Assembly: GCA_945860295.1 (NCBI GenBank)
Contig: CAMAQH010000028.1
Coordinates: 1-50,966 of the forward strand
Reading direction: 5' to 3'
Source: Prosthecobacter debontii
Lineage (GTDB): Bacteria; Verrucomicrobiota; Verrucomicrobiia; Verrucomicrobiales; Verrucomicrobiaceae
Length of the DNA stretch: 50,966 nt
Shown: in pieces, positions 35,017 to 42,733 of the stretch
Position numbering within the stretch: the first letter of the stretch is position 1
How the letters are laid out: every line of letters starts with the position of its first letter
The notes under the pieces: model-generated
Database searches by the model: none
Told to the model about the DNA's origin: nothing
Seen by the model: the letters and a program-made list of their open reading frames with translations, nothing else
Position numbers and translations under genes: made by a program

Positions 35017-36002
35017 TCGATAATGATGGCTGCGCCAGTCGCTGAGGAGTGCAACGCGGCTTGGTTAAACTTGAGTGTCTGCACGGCTTCTTCAAAAGTG
35101 CAGAGCAGCGTGTCGTGGCCTTCCACTCCATCGAGAAAAGCATTCGCTTGAGCGATGAACATGTCATCGCGCTCCATGGGCGGAGTTTGATGCCAGGTCC
35201 AATCCTTGTCACCGATTCGGATGAGGCCCCAGCGCTGGTGATTGGTTTCGATCTTCACGCTGCCATGCTCGCAATTGATGAGCAGGGTGTTTTCGTTGGG
35301 CACTTGAAACTGGGTCATCGCATAGCTCACGAGAGCCTCTCCATGACGCGCGCTAACATTGACCGTGTCCTCCACCGTGACTCCTTCCAGCGCCTGATGT
35401 GCGGCATCACAAAAGACCCGCGTGCAAGGGCCGATGAGCCACTCGGTCACGTTCACGATGTGCGTAAGCGCATCCTGAATCCCGCCACCACCGAGTTCAT
35501 GGCGCGCATAGTAGATGTCGCGATAGGCAGGCCGGAAAGTGGGGAAGTGCTGACCCGAGATGCTGCTGGCATGAAGCACTTTCCCGAGTTCGCCTGTTTT
35601 GAGAAAGTCGCGTGCACCAGCCATCCACGGCATGAGATGATAGACGTAGGCCACGGCGACAAAACGTTCAGCTTGGACAATGGCCTCACGCACCTGCGGC
35701 ACGAGCGCGGAGTCGATGGCCAGTGGTTTTTCGATAAACACAGGCAGCCTTAGAAGCAGTAGCTTGATGGCGATAGGCAGATGCAGATGTGCGGGCGTGC
35801 AGATCACCACAGCATCAAAGCGGGACTCCGCGAGAGCTGCATCCAGAGAGGCAAACACTGGCACACCATAGCGCTCCTGCATGGCGGTGAGCAGCGCTGC
35901 ATTAGTGTCACAAGCTGATACAGAACAGCGCCCTGTCTTCAGAAAGCAGCGCAAGTGCCGCTCGCCGATGCTGCCGCAACCGATGATGAGAATGGAGTGC
36001 AT
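35013..36002 (-). CDS. Gfo/Idh/MocA family oxidoreductase
   Basis: A 329-residue canonical member: ILIIGCGSIGERHLRCFL cofactor loop, VVICTPAHLHLPIAI, PVFIEKPLAI (Glu-Lys-Pro) and ELGGGGIQDALTHIVN, where the usual catalytic Asp/His pair is seen as D and H. The ATG at 36002 is preferred to one 8 codons upstream (36026). First gene of the nine-gene minus-strand operon, transcribed away from dapL. Such enzymes oxidise or reduce sugar hydroxyls; together with its neighbour it may perform consecutive redox steps on an imported sugar. Confidence 0.88.
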   Translation of the reverse strand: MHSILIIGCGSIGERHLRCFLKTGRCSVSACDTNAALLTAMQERYGVPVFASLDAALAESRFDAVVICTPAHLHLPIAIKLLLLRLPVFIEKPLAIDSALVPQVREAIVQAERFVAVAYVYHLMPWMAGARDFLKTGELGKVLHASSISGQHFPTFRPAYRDIYYARHELGGGGIQDALTHIVNVTEWLIGPCTRVFCDAAHQALEGVTVEDTVNVSARHGEALVSYAMTQFQVPNENTLLINCEHGSVKIETNHQRWGLIRIGDKDWTWHQTPPMERDDMFIAQANAFLDGVEGHDTLLCTFEEAVQTLKFNQAALHSSATGAAIIIE

Positions 36003-36164
36003 TTTGTTGATTATGAAACGTAACACGAGTCACCAGAACCAGAACTTTCCCCTGGTTACGCGGCGAGACCAACATGCATGTCCTACAAGTTCTCCACCGC
36101 GATGAAATGCCGCGACTTGCATCCCCCGCATGACTTGCCAGACTGGCCGCCCTTTTTCTCTACC

Positions 36165-37397
36165 ATGGCCTACCTCAACGAAAACTACCTCAAGCTCAAA
36201 GCTGGATACCTCTTCCCTGAAATCGCCCGTCGCGTGAAAGTCTTCACGGAGGCCAATCCTGATGCGGCTAAGCGGATGATCCGTTGTGGGATCGGTGATG
36301 TGACTGAAGCACTGCCGGATGCTGTCCGCGCTGCCATGCACAAAGCTGTGGATGAAATGGGCGACCGCTCCAGCTTCCGTGGCTATGGCCCGGAGCAGGG
36401 TTACGACTTCCTGCGCAACGCCGTCGCCGAGAATGATTTCAAAGCACGCGGCATCAATATTGATGCGGATGAAATTTTCATCTCAGACGGCAGCAAGTGC
36501 GACACGGGGAACATTCTCGACATCTTTGGCAGTGGCAACAAAACCGCCATCACCGACCCTGTTTACCCGGTGTATGTCGATACCAATGTCATGGCGGGCA
36601 ACACGGGTGAGGCTGATGAAAGCGGTGCTTATGAAGGTCTGCATTATCTGAAGTGCACGCCTGAGAATGGCTTTGTCCCAGAGATCCCGACGGTGCCAGT
36701 GGATCTAGCTTATCTCTGCTACCCGAACAATCCGACCGGTGCCGTAGCGACTCGTGCACAGCTTGAAGCCTGGGTGAAATACGCCCTCGCCAATGGCACC
36801 ACACTTCTCTACGACGCCGCGTACGAGGCCTTTATCCAAGACCCATCCATTCCTCGCAGCATCTATGAAATCGAAGGCGCGCGTGATTGCGCCATCGAGT
36901 TCCGAAGCTTCTCAAAAAATGGTGGCTTCACCGGCGTTCGCTGCGCCATCGTCATCATTCCGAAGGGACTCATGGGTAAGAAGAAGGACGGCACCAAGCT
37001 CGCCATCCACCCGCTTTGGAGCCGCCGTCACAGCACGAAGTTTAATGGCGTCAGCTACATCGTCCAACGCGGTGCTGAAGCCGTTTACAGTCCTGATGGC
37101 AAAGCCCAGGTCGCTGCGCTTATCGAGCATTACATGGGCAATGCCAAGCTGCTCGTCGAAGCCTGCACCAAGGCTGGCCTGAAAGTTTTTGGCGGTGTTA
37201 ATGCTCCCTACGTTTGGGTCGGCTGCCCGAATGGTCTGACGAGCTGGCAGATGTTCGACAAGATGCTGAATGAAGCCAATGTCGTCATCACCCCCGGCAG
37301 CGGTTTCGGCAGTGCCGGAGAAGGTTACTTCCGAATCAGCGCCTTCAACAGCCGTGCGAATGTCGAAGAAGTCTGCCGCCGCATCGCTGCGTTATGA
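36165..37397 (+). CDS. dapL: LL-diaminopimelate aminotransferase
   Basis: Converts tetrahydrodipicolinate plus glutamate to LL-diaminopimelate in one PLP-dependent step, for lysine and peptidoglycan. The ATG at 36165 gives 410 residues, exactly the family length, and opens with the diagnostic [20 protein letters not shown]. Further motifs are [11 protein letters not shown] and [13 protein letters not shown] with the PLP Lys at about 251. The frame is open upstream to 36078 but those residues are not family-like. The single-step DapL route is characteristic of Chlamydiae, Verrucomicrobia and some other phyla, which supports the taxonomic reading. Aspartate kinase for the same pathway is 2 kb downstream. 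Confidence 0.96.
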   Translation: MAYLNENYLKLKAGYLFPEIARRVKVFTEANPDAAKRMIRCGIGDVTEALPDAVRAAMHKAVDEMGDRSSFRGYGPEQGYDFLRNAVAENDFKARGINIDADEIFISDGSKCDTGNILDIFGSGNKTAITDPVYPVYVDTNVMAGNTGEADESGAYEGLHYLKCTPENGFVPEIPTVPVDLAYLCYPNNPTGAVATRAQLEAWVKYALANGTTLLYDAAYEAFIQDPSIPRSIYEIEGARDCAIEFRSFSKNGGFTGVRCAIVIIPKGLMGKKKDGTKLAIHPLWSRRHSTKFNGVSYIVQRGAEAVYSPDGKAQVAALIEHYMGNAKLLVEACTKAGLKVFGGVNAPYVWVGCPNGLTSWQMFDKMLNEANVVITPGSGFGSAGEGYFRISAFNSRANVEEVCRRIAAL

Positions 37398-37464
37398 GTC
37401 AAGAATAACGATTCCCTTGCGGCTAATCACCGCCACCGTCCCTATCAAAACACACACCAAAATT

Positions 37465-37821
37465 ATGAGCCAACCCAAAATCACTGCTTACCTGAAAACC
37501 TACTGTGGCTGGAGCGAAGGCATCCGCGCCATCTTCCGCAAATACGACCTCGCCTATGAGGAGAAAGACATCATCAAGAACCCCGCCTTCCGCTGGGAGA
37601 TGGAGCAGAAAAGTGGTCAACCCCTGAGCCCCTGCGTTGAAATCAACGGCACCATGATTCCCGACATCAGCGGTGAAGAAGTCGAAAGCTGGATGATCGC
37701 CAACGGTCTCCTCACTCCAAACGATGCTGCGCCAGATGCCCCGATCGACCGTGCTTGCAGCGATGCCCAGCACGCCGCCATGGCCGCAGGTCAGGTCGGC
37801 AAGATCAGCCTCGTGAGTTGA
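37465..37821 (+). CDS. Glutaredoxin-like protein
   Basis: A 118-residue thioredoxin-fold protein starting MSQPKITAYLKTYCGWSEG. The active site is CGWS, so only the N-terminal Cys of the usual CxxC is present, a monothiol-like arrangement; LSPCVEINGTMIPDISG contains a further Cys just after the cis-Pro position. The C-terminal ~35 residues (APDAPIDRACSDAQHAAMAA) extend beyond a plain glutaredoxin. It follows dapL by 67 bases and ends before a strong terminator, so it could be co-transcribed. Probable role: thiol-disulfide exchange or Fe-S cluster handling (inference). Confidence 0.82.
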   Translation: MSQPKITAYLKTYCGWSEGIRAIFRKYDLAYEEKDIIKNPAFRWEMEQKSGQPLSPCVEINGTMIPDISGEEVESWMIANGLLTPNDAAPDAPIDRACSDAQHAAMAAGQVGKISLVS

Positions 37822-37851
37822 TTCACTGGCAGCTCGAATCCCAAATGACAG

Positions 37852-37880
37852 GCGCGGATGGCAACATCCGCGTCTTTTTA
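37852..37880 (+). terminator. Rho-independent terminator after the glutaredoxin-like gene
   Basis: A perfect 8-base stem (cgcggatg / catccgcg) closed by a gcaa tetraloop and followed by tcttttta. The stem, GNRA-type loop and T-tract are all on the plus strand, 31 bases after the stop codon, so it should end the dapL-glutaredoxin transcript. Confidence 0.9.
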
Positions 37881-37939
37881 TTTTGATACGGATATGACTC
37901 CATCAAATCCTCGGGCCTTTAAGTTGCCGAGTTGACTGA

Positions 37940-38027
37940 TGGCGGAAGGGGAGGGATTCGAACCCTCGGTGAGTTTCCCCACGCCTGATTTCGAATCAGG
38001 TACAATCGACCACTCTGCCACCCTTCC
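37940..38027 (-). tRNA. tRNA-Ser (anticodon CGA)
   Basis: An 88-base class II tRNA with encoded CCA. The acceptor stem pairs GGAAGGG with CCCTTCC, discriminator G. The anticodon stem CCTGA/TCAGG encloses loop TTCGAAA, giving anticodon CGA, which reads UCG. A long variable arm (gtggggaaactcac) is typical of tRNA-Ser, and the T arm contains GGTTCGAATCC. Convergent with the dapL unit. Confidence 0.96.
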
Positions 38028-38114
38028 AGTTTTTGAGATCTATGAGGCGGAGACTAGCGGGACATCGGTTCTTGGCAAGATAAGTGTGGGATGTTTTTTG
38101 TGATCCTCCACGCC

Positions 38115-39095
38115 TCACCGCACAATCACGCGCGACCCTGGCCGCACGAGAGTCGGCAGGCGAATCGCGTCCCAATTGGCGAACCGCACACAGCCTGCGC
38201 TTTGGGCGCGACCAATGGTTTTTGGAGAGGCTGTGCCGTGGAGGCCGATGCCGGATTTACTGATGCCACACCAGATGATACCAACAGGGCTATTCGGGCC
38301 GGGCGGGAGCTGATAGGCCTCTCCGCCGCGCACGCCTTCTTCGAGAAATTGTTTGTCCCAGCGGAAGCTGGGCGTGGTCATCATCGACGTCACAGACCAA
38401 TTGCCAACGGGGATGAACTCTGGCTTGCCCGGCGTGATCGGAAATGCGGCCAGCAATCGCTGCTTCGAGCTATACACCACGGCGATATGCTCCGTCGTAT
38501 CCACGACGATGGTATTAGCACCCAGTTCCTTGTCAGCCTTGAAGCTCTGCATTGCCTTCACATCCTCGATTCGGAAGGAAGTGATGTTTGGCACGACCAA
38601 GATGTCGCCGAGCTTGAGTTTCGCCAAATTCTTGCCGGGATTGATCACGGCCAGGAACTCTTCGTCCGTGTGAAAACGCTCCGCCACCAGTTCCTGTAGG
38701 CTGCGATAGTACATGTAGGGGAACTTGATCTGGTCCTCGGGTTTTTGAGGTAGCTTGGCATCCACAAACTTGGCCAACTCAGACTTGATCTTGTAGGCAG
38801 CGAAAATCACTGGCACCTCCTTCTCCGCATCTGCCAAAGCATGGGCCCAATTGTAGATGTCACTGTGCCCATGGGCGAAATTGTAGTTCACGATCGCCTT
38901 GTAAGTGAACTCACCCACCGCGCCGTCCAGCTTGCCCGGACCGAAGAGGTGCATGTCCATGAAGATCTGGAGTTGCAGGATCGTGTTGCGATCCGTGGGC
39001 ACGTCAGCAGTATCGGCAGCAGGCCCTTTGTCCTGAGCAGCGCCGGAGAGAAGGCCAAGACAGAGCAGAAGGAGCAATCGGATGCACGTATTCAC
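38115..39095 (-). CDS. Secreted L,D-transpeptidase (YkuD family)
   Basis: A 326-residue envelope enzyme that forms 3-3 peptidoglycan crosslinks or attaches proteins to peptidoglycan. Signal peptide MNTCIRLLLLLCLGLLSGAA, then a peptidoglycan-binding-type segment (ILQLQIFMDMHLFGPGKLDG), a LysM-like module around 130-170 (LKLGDILVVPN), and the YkuD catalytic domain with LHGTASP (His near 286) and SAGCVRFANWD (Cys near 302). The start is preceded by an aggatgg sequence, one of the clearer ribosome-binding sites here. Crosslinks on LL/meso-DAP peptides link it to the DAP genes on either side. Confidence 0.93.
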   Translation of the reverse strand: MNTCIRLLLLLCLGLLSGAAQDKGPAADTADVPTDRNTILQLQIFMDMHLFGPGKLDGAVGEFTYKAIVNYNFAHGHSDIYNWAHALADAEKEVPVIFAAYKIKSELAKFVDAKLPQKPEDQIKFPYMYYRSLQELVAERFHTDEEFLAVINPGKNLAKLKLGDILVVPNITSFRIEDVKAMQSFKADKELGANTIVVDTTEHIAVVYSSKQRLLAAFPITPGKPEFIPVGNWSVTSMMTTPSFRWDKQFLEEGVRGGEAYQLPPGPNSPVGIIWCGISKSGIGLHGTASPKTIGRAQSAGCVRFANWDAIRLPTLVRPGSRVIVR

Positions 39096-39139
39096 GGTGC
39101 CATCCTAGGCCGTGTTTGAAGACTGGCAAGGCTGGCGCC

Positions 39140-40366
39140 TCACACCTCATCCAAACCAAAAGCCGTATGCACTGCTCGCGCGGCATTTTCGATGTCGGCT
39201 TCTTGGACGATGACGGCGGTCTTGATCTCGCTGGTGGAGATCATGATGATGTTCACGCTGACATCAGCAAGGGCTTTGAACATCTTAGCGGCGACACCAC
39301 TGTGACTTCTCATACCGATACCGACGACGCTGAGTTTAGCGATGCCGGACTCGGTGCGGAGCGTGACTTTATCACCCAGGTTCGGAAGGATGGCACGCAG
39401 GGCGGCCTCGGCTTTCGGCAAATCAGCGGCACTGAGGGTGAAGGAGATGTCGGTCTCACCATCAAAGCTGACGTTTTGGACGATCATATCGACCATGATG
39501 TTAGCACCGGCGATGGCACCGAAGATGGCAGAGGAAATGCCAGGGCGATCAGGCACGTCGTCGATGGTGATTTTGGCCTGATGACGCTCGAGGCTGACGC
39601 CGCGAACGACGACGGATTCCATACCGGGGGATTCTTCTTTCACGAGGGTGCCTGGGTTGTTGTTCATGCTGTTGCGGACTTCAAAACGGACGCCAAATTT
39701 TTTCGCAAACTCGACGCTGCGGCTTTGCATCACTTTACTGCCACTGCTGGCCATTTCGAGCATTTCGTCGTAGCTGAGATTGTCGATCTTCGTGGCGACT
39801 TTCACCACGCGCGGATCGCAGGTATAGACGCCATCGACGTCGGTGAAAATCTGGCATAGATCGGCCTTGATCGCTGCAGCCATAGCGATCGCGGTGAGGT
39901 CACTGCCGCCGCGACCGAGGGTGGTGATTTCGCCACTCGCAGTCTCACCCTGGAAACCTGCAAGCATGACGATGTTGCCTTCATCCAACATGCGCTGGAC
40001 GGCATCAGGCGTAATGTTGACGATACGCGCCTTGGTATGGACGCGGTCGGTGGAAATGCCCGCCTGCGCGCCAGTCAGGGAGACGGCCTTACCGCCGAGC
40101 GCATTGATGGCCATCGCGGTGAGGGCGATGGTGGTCTGCTCGCCCGTAGCGAGGAGTACATCCATCTCACGCTCGACAGGCTCACGCTCGGGAGAGACTT
40201 CTTTGGCCAGTTTAATGAGGGTATCAGTCACGCCCGACATGGCGGAGACCACAGCGACGACCTGGTTGCCAGCGCGCTGCGTTTCCAGAATGCGACGCGC
40301 GCAGTTGCGGATGCGCTCTGGGTTGCCGACGGACGTGCCGCCATACTTCTGGACGATAAGGGCCAT
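39140..40366 (-). CDS. lysC: Aspartate kinase
   Basis: Phosphorylates aspartate, the first step to lysine, threonine and methionine and to diaminopimelate. The ATG at 40366 gives 408 residues with the N-terminal signature MALIVQKYGGTSVG; upstream in-frame codons lie in the prepilin peptidase gene and are not family-like. LGRGGSDLTAIAMAAA and DVDGVYTCDPR are kinase-domain motifs. Two ACT domains follow (VSLERHQAKITIDDVPDRPG and KLSVVGIGMRSHSGVAAKM), so feedback control by lysine and/or threonine is expected. Lies 80 bases after the prepilin peptidase stop. Confidence 0.96.
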   Translation of the reverse strand: MALIVQKYGGTSVGNPERIRNCARRILETQRAGNQVVAVVSAMSGVTDTLIKLAKEVSPEREPVEREMDVLLATGEQTTIALTAMAINALGGKAVSLTGAQAGISTDRVHTKARIVNITPDAVQRMLDEGNIVMLAGFQGETASGEITTLGRGGSDLTAIAMAAAIKADLCQIFTDVDGVYTCDPRVVKVATKIDNLSYDEMLEMASSGSKVMQSRSVEFAKKFGVRFEVRNSMNNNPGTLVKEESPGMESVVVRGVSLERHQAKITIDDVPDRPGISSAIFGAIAGANIMVDMIVQNVSFDGETDISFTLSAADLPKAEAALRAILPNLGDKVTLRTESGIAKLSVVGIGMRSHSGVAAKMFKALADVSVNIIMISTSEIKTAVIVQEADIENAARAVHTAFGLDEV

Positions 40367-40446
40367 GTGGGAGGAAAAGGGCGCGGAAAGTGGCACGCCG
40401 CGCCGGGGGTGCAACGGGAAATCCAGCAAGGTAACCCGTCGGCCCG

Positions 40447-41595
40447 CTACCCACGCACCATGAGTCCCATGTACCAGCGGAGACTCTCCTGACCGAAGAA
40501 GATCCAAAACAGCGCACCTGCGGCAAGATACGGTCCAAAGGGAATCTTAGCGCCCCATTCGTTGCGCCCGACTAACCTGGCCAAACCGGCGATGAGAGTG
40601 CCTACAACTGAGGCAACAAGGATGGTCATGAGCACAGCCTTCCAGCCTGCAAAGGACCCAATCATCATCAGGAAAAGCACATCGCCAAAGCCCATCGCCT
40701 CGCGTGGAATGACGACTTCTGTCGTGGTGCCTTCGAGTCGGATGACATGCTCCAAATCAAACTCCTCTAGCTTGCCATCACCCGTGCGGACTTTGAGTTT
40801 TTCCATCCAAAGCTCGGCAGTGACGTTCTGCCAGGTCTGCTCATTAGCGCGCAATTCACCGCAGGTGATGATCATACGGTCCGAGGCACGCGAATAAATA
40901 TCTGCCCAGCTATAAATTTCTCCGCCCATGGAGACGACAGGCGGCTCTTCAACATTGGGCTGAGTCACGCTCCAGGGCTCTGCTTTATCAAAGGCGTGGC
41001 GTTTGCGGCCAAAGGCCAGCTTACCCAGCTCCACGACGAGCCACAGCCCGCCGAGTCCGAGTGCAGCACTGGCCAGCGAGATAAGAAACCCGAACAGATG
41101 CGTGTCTTCACCCACGAGTTCAGGCACAGCCGAAGCACAGATCAGTCCAGCCACTGTGCCGCCGATGGTGATCTCATGTGGCAAAATAAAATGCTCGATG
41201 TCGATGAAGGTTCCCGCAACGAGCAGGCTGACGAAGAGCCAGAGGCAGAGCATCATCGGCCCCCATTCTTTAAAGGCGGTCCAGTCGCCGCCGACCTTCC
41301 AGAAAACAGCGTAAAACAAGAGACCCGTGAGGAGTTCGACCCCGAGATAGCGCGGTGAGATACTGCCGCCACACTTCGCGCATTTACCACGCAGCAGCAC
41401 CCAGCTCACCAGCGGAATGTTCAGCCACATTGGGATCTGATTTTTACACGAAGGGCAGAACGAGCGGCGCGGCTGATTCACCGAAATGCCACGAGGCAGA
41501 CGGTAGATGACCACATTCAAAAAGGAGCCGATGCCTGCGCCTATGAAAAAGAACAAGAAGTGAAGGAGGCCGTTGAGGAGTTCGTAGCGTGACAT
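40447..41595 (-). CDS. Prepilin peptidase (type IV, A24 family) with internal insertion
   Basis: A 382-residue inner-membrane aspartic protease that cleaves and usually N-methylates type IV pilins and type II secretion pseudopilins. The N-terminal domain has GIGSFLNVVIYRLPRG and two zinc-type Cys pairs (FCPSCK near 47-50, KCAKCG near 72-75). Catalytic Asp residues are in FIDIEHFILP (near 132) and MGFGDVLFLM (near 305). Between them, residues ~197-300 form a hydrophilic insertion (KRHAFDKAEPWSV to VIPREA) absent from ordinary family members of about 290 residues. No pilin genes are in the window. Divergent from the VanX-like gene. Confidence 0.93.
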   Translation of the reverse strand: MSRYELLNGLLHFLFFFIGAGIGSFLNVVIYRLPRGISVNQPRRSFCPSCKNQIPMWLNIPLVSWVLLRGKCAKCGGSISPRYLGVELLTGLLFYAVFWKVGGDWTAFKEWGPMMLCLWLFVSLLVAGTFIDIEHFILPHEITIGGTVAGLICASAVPELVGEDTHLFGFLISLASAALGLGGLWLVVELGKLAFGRKRHAFDKAEPWSVTQPNVEEPPVVSMGGEIYSWADIYSRASDRMIITCGELRANEQTWQNVTAELWMEKLKVRTGDGKLEEFDLEHVIRLEGTTTEVVIPREAMGFGDVLFLMMIGSFAGWKAVLMTILVASVVGTLIAGLARLVGRNEWGAKIPFGPYLAAGALFWIFFGQESLRWYMGLMVRG

Positions 41596-41597
41596 TC

Positions 41598-41765
41598 GTG
41601 AAGAGTGAAACTTGCCTTGCCATCGCGGTCAAAGGAAGCAAAAAAAGTAGCCTGTTACTTTTGCTGCGCTTTGCCCTTCTTCTATCGGCTTTCGGCTTGG
41701 CGTCATGCATCACGGCTGACCTAGAGCGCCGAAGCGCCATCGTGCCGCGCGGCGCGGCGAGCTAG
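41598..41765 (+). pseudogene. Lipoprotein signal-peptide fragment in frame with no partner (5' part of the VanX-like gene)
   Basis: In one plus-strand frame the sequence from 41598 reads as a lysine-containing n-region (KGSKKSS), a hydrophobic core LLLLLRFALLLSAFG and the lipobox LASC, then ITADLERRSAIVPRGAAS before a TAG at 41763. The VanX-like catalytic frame, offset by one base, is open from 41725. A one-base indel in the GC-rich overlap 41725-41762 would join them into one lipoprotein. The true start codon is unclear; a GTG at 41598 is only 2 bases from the divergent prepilin peptidase start. Confidence 0.6.
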
Positions 41766-41784
41766 CTCGTATGTACTAGTCGAT

Positions 41785-42300
41785 GTGCGCTATGCCACGA
41801 GTAGGAATGTCGCAGGTCGTCCCATCTATCCACGCAACATGCCGTGCCTGCTGCGCACCTCCACCGTCGCGAGATTGAAGCAAGCTCAGGCCGCGCTCCG
41901 ACTGCAAGGCTACGGCCTGCGTGTCTGGGATACGTGGCGTCCGCCAGAGGCTCAGCAAGTGCTCTACGCGCATGGCGGACGCACTGGCATGTTCCTCGAT
42001 CCACACTCCGGCTGGTCGCACCACTGCGGCGGCATTTCACTGGATGCCACGCTCGTCGATCTAGCGGGAAACAAGCAACGCCTGCCGACCTACTTTGATG
42101 AAGATCTGGGAAAGGCAGCCAGCACTGCAAGGCCGAGTGATCCTGTGATTCAGCGCAATCTAGGCATCCTACACAAAGCGATGCATGAGGCAGGACTCAC
42201 ACCGATTCAGGCCGAGTGGTGGCATTTCGATGACGAGGACTTCCTCCGCAATCAAGTGCCCGTGATCACCGCAACAAACTTGGGCATCGTGATCAAGTGA
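41785..42300 (+). CDS. D-alanyl-D-alanine dipeptidase-like (VanX/DdpX, M15) domain
   Basis: A 171-codon frame from a GTG at 41785, though the family-like sequence begins a few codons earlier (YVLVDVRYATSRNVAG). The zinc enzyme cleaves D-Ala-D-Ala during peptidoglycan turnover or resistance. Catalytic features are present: WDTWRP (Arg), HCGGISLD (HxxGxxxD metal ligands) and EWWHFDDED (Glu and metal His). The N-terminus needed for export lies in another frame just upstream, so the gene is either frameshifted or the assembly has an indel. As written, no good start codon precedes the conserved VDVRYAT segment, so a functional product is doubtful. No van resistance genes are nearby, so a turnover role is more likely. 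Confidence 0.75.
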   Translation: MRYATSRNVAGRPIYPRNMPCLLRTSTVARLKQAQAALRLQGYGLRVWDTWRPPEAQQVLYAHGGRTGMFLDPHSGWSHHCGGISLDATLVDLAGNKQRLPTYFDEDLGKAASTARPSDPVIQRNLGILHKAMHEAGLTPIQAEWWHFDDEDFLRNQVPVITATNLGIVIK

Positions 42301-42368
42301 TCGTCTGCGCACCGTTCGGAGCACCGCTTTTAAGAGGTTTCAAGGAAGGCGCTCTCGCGGAAACGCCC

Positions 42369-42641
42369 TCAGGGCATTCCCATGTTCAAAGCATCTACAA
42401 GACTCGTGTCACGGTTTGAGGGAACAGGAGCACTCTCCTCTGGCATACTCGGCTGCACTAACTGCCGCGCCCATTCGCGCACCTGATCAATCGAATCACT
42501 CACCTCATGCTCCACCCGCAACCAGGTCTAAGGACTGATGCGAAACAGCGTGGTGCAGCCCAGCTCATAACGCAGATGCATCTCCGTCAGCCAACCCTTG
42601 CTGGCGCGTGCTGATTTAATCCAAAGCCACAGTCGCCGCCT
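42369..42641 (-). pseudogene. Possible decayed coding sequence in the gap after polA
   Basis: The 433-base gap 42301-42733 has no intact gene. On the minus strand one frame of about 90 codons is coding-like (KSARASKGWLTEMHLRYELG, VEHEVSDSIDQVREWARQLV) but is broken by a TAG at 42528-42530 and has no start. It may be the remnant of a gene transcribed in the polA direction. No family recognised, and chance is not excluded. Nothing else is seen in the gap. Confidence 0.25.
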
Positions 42642-42733
42642 GCGTCAAGACAGCGATGGTCGTGAGATCAGGCGGCATCTCACCACTCAGAACTTGAGTG
42701 CGGCAATCAGCATGAATGAATATCGCGTTCATC

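Noticed and set aside
2008..36002. Complete canonical sialic acid catabolic cluster
   Set aside because: Sialidase-like, O-acetylesterase-like, NanM-like, SSS and NAL-superfamily genes are present, but no NanE, NanK, NagA or NagB is seen and the lyase loops are not those of NanA, so the nan label is not justified.
40367..40446. Lysine riboswitch before aspartate kinase
   Set aside because: Only 80 bases separate the genes, too short for a lysine riboswitch, and no fitting helices were seen.
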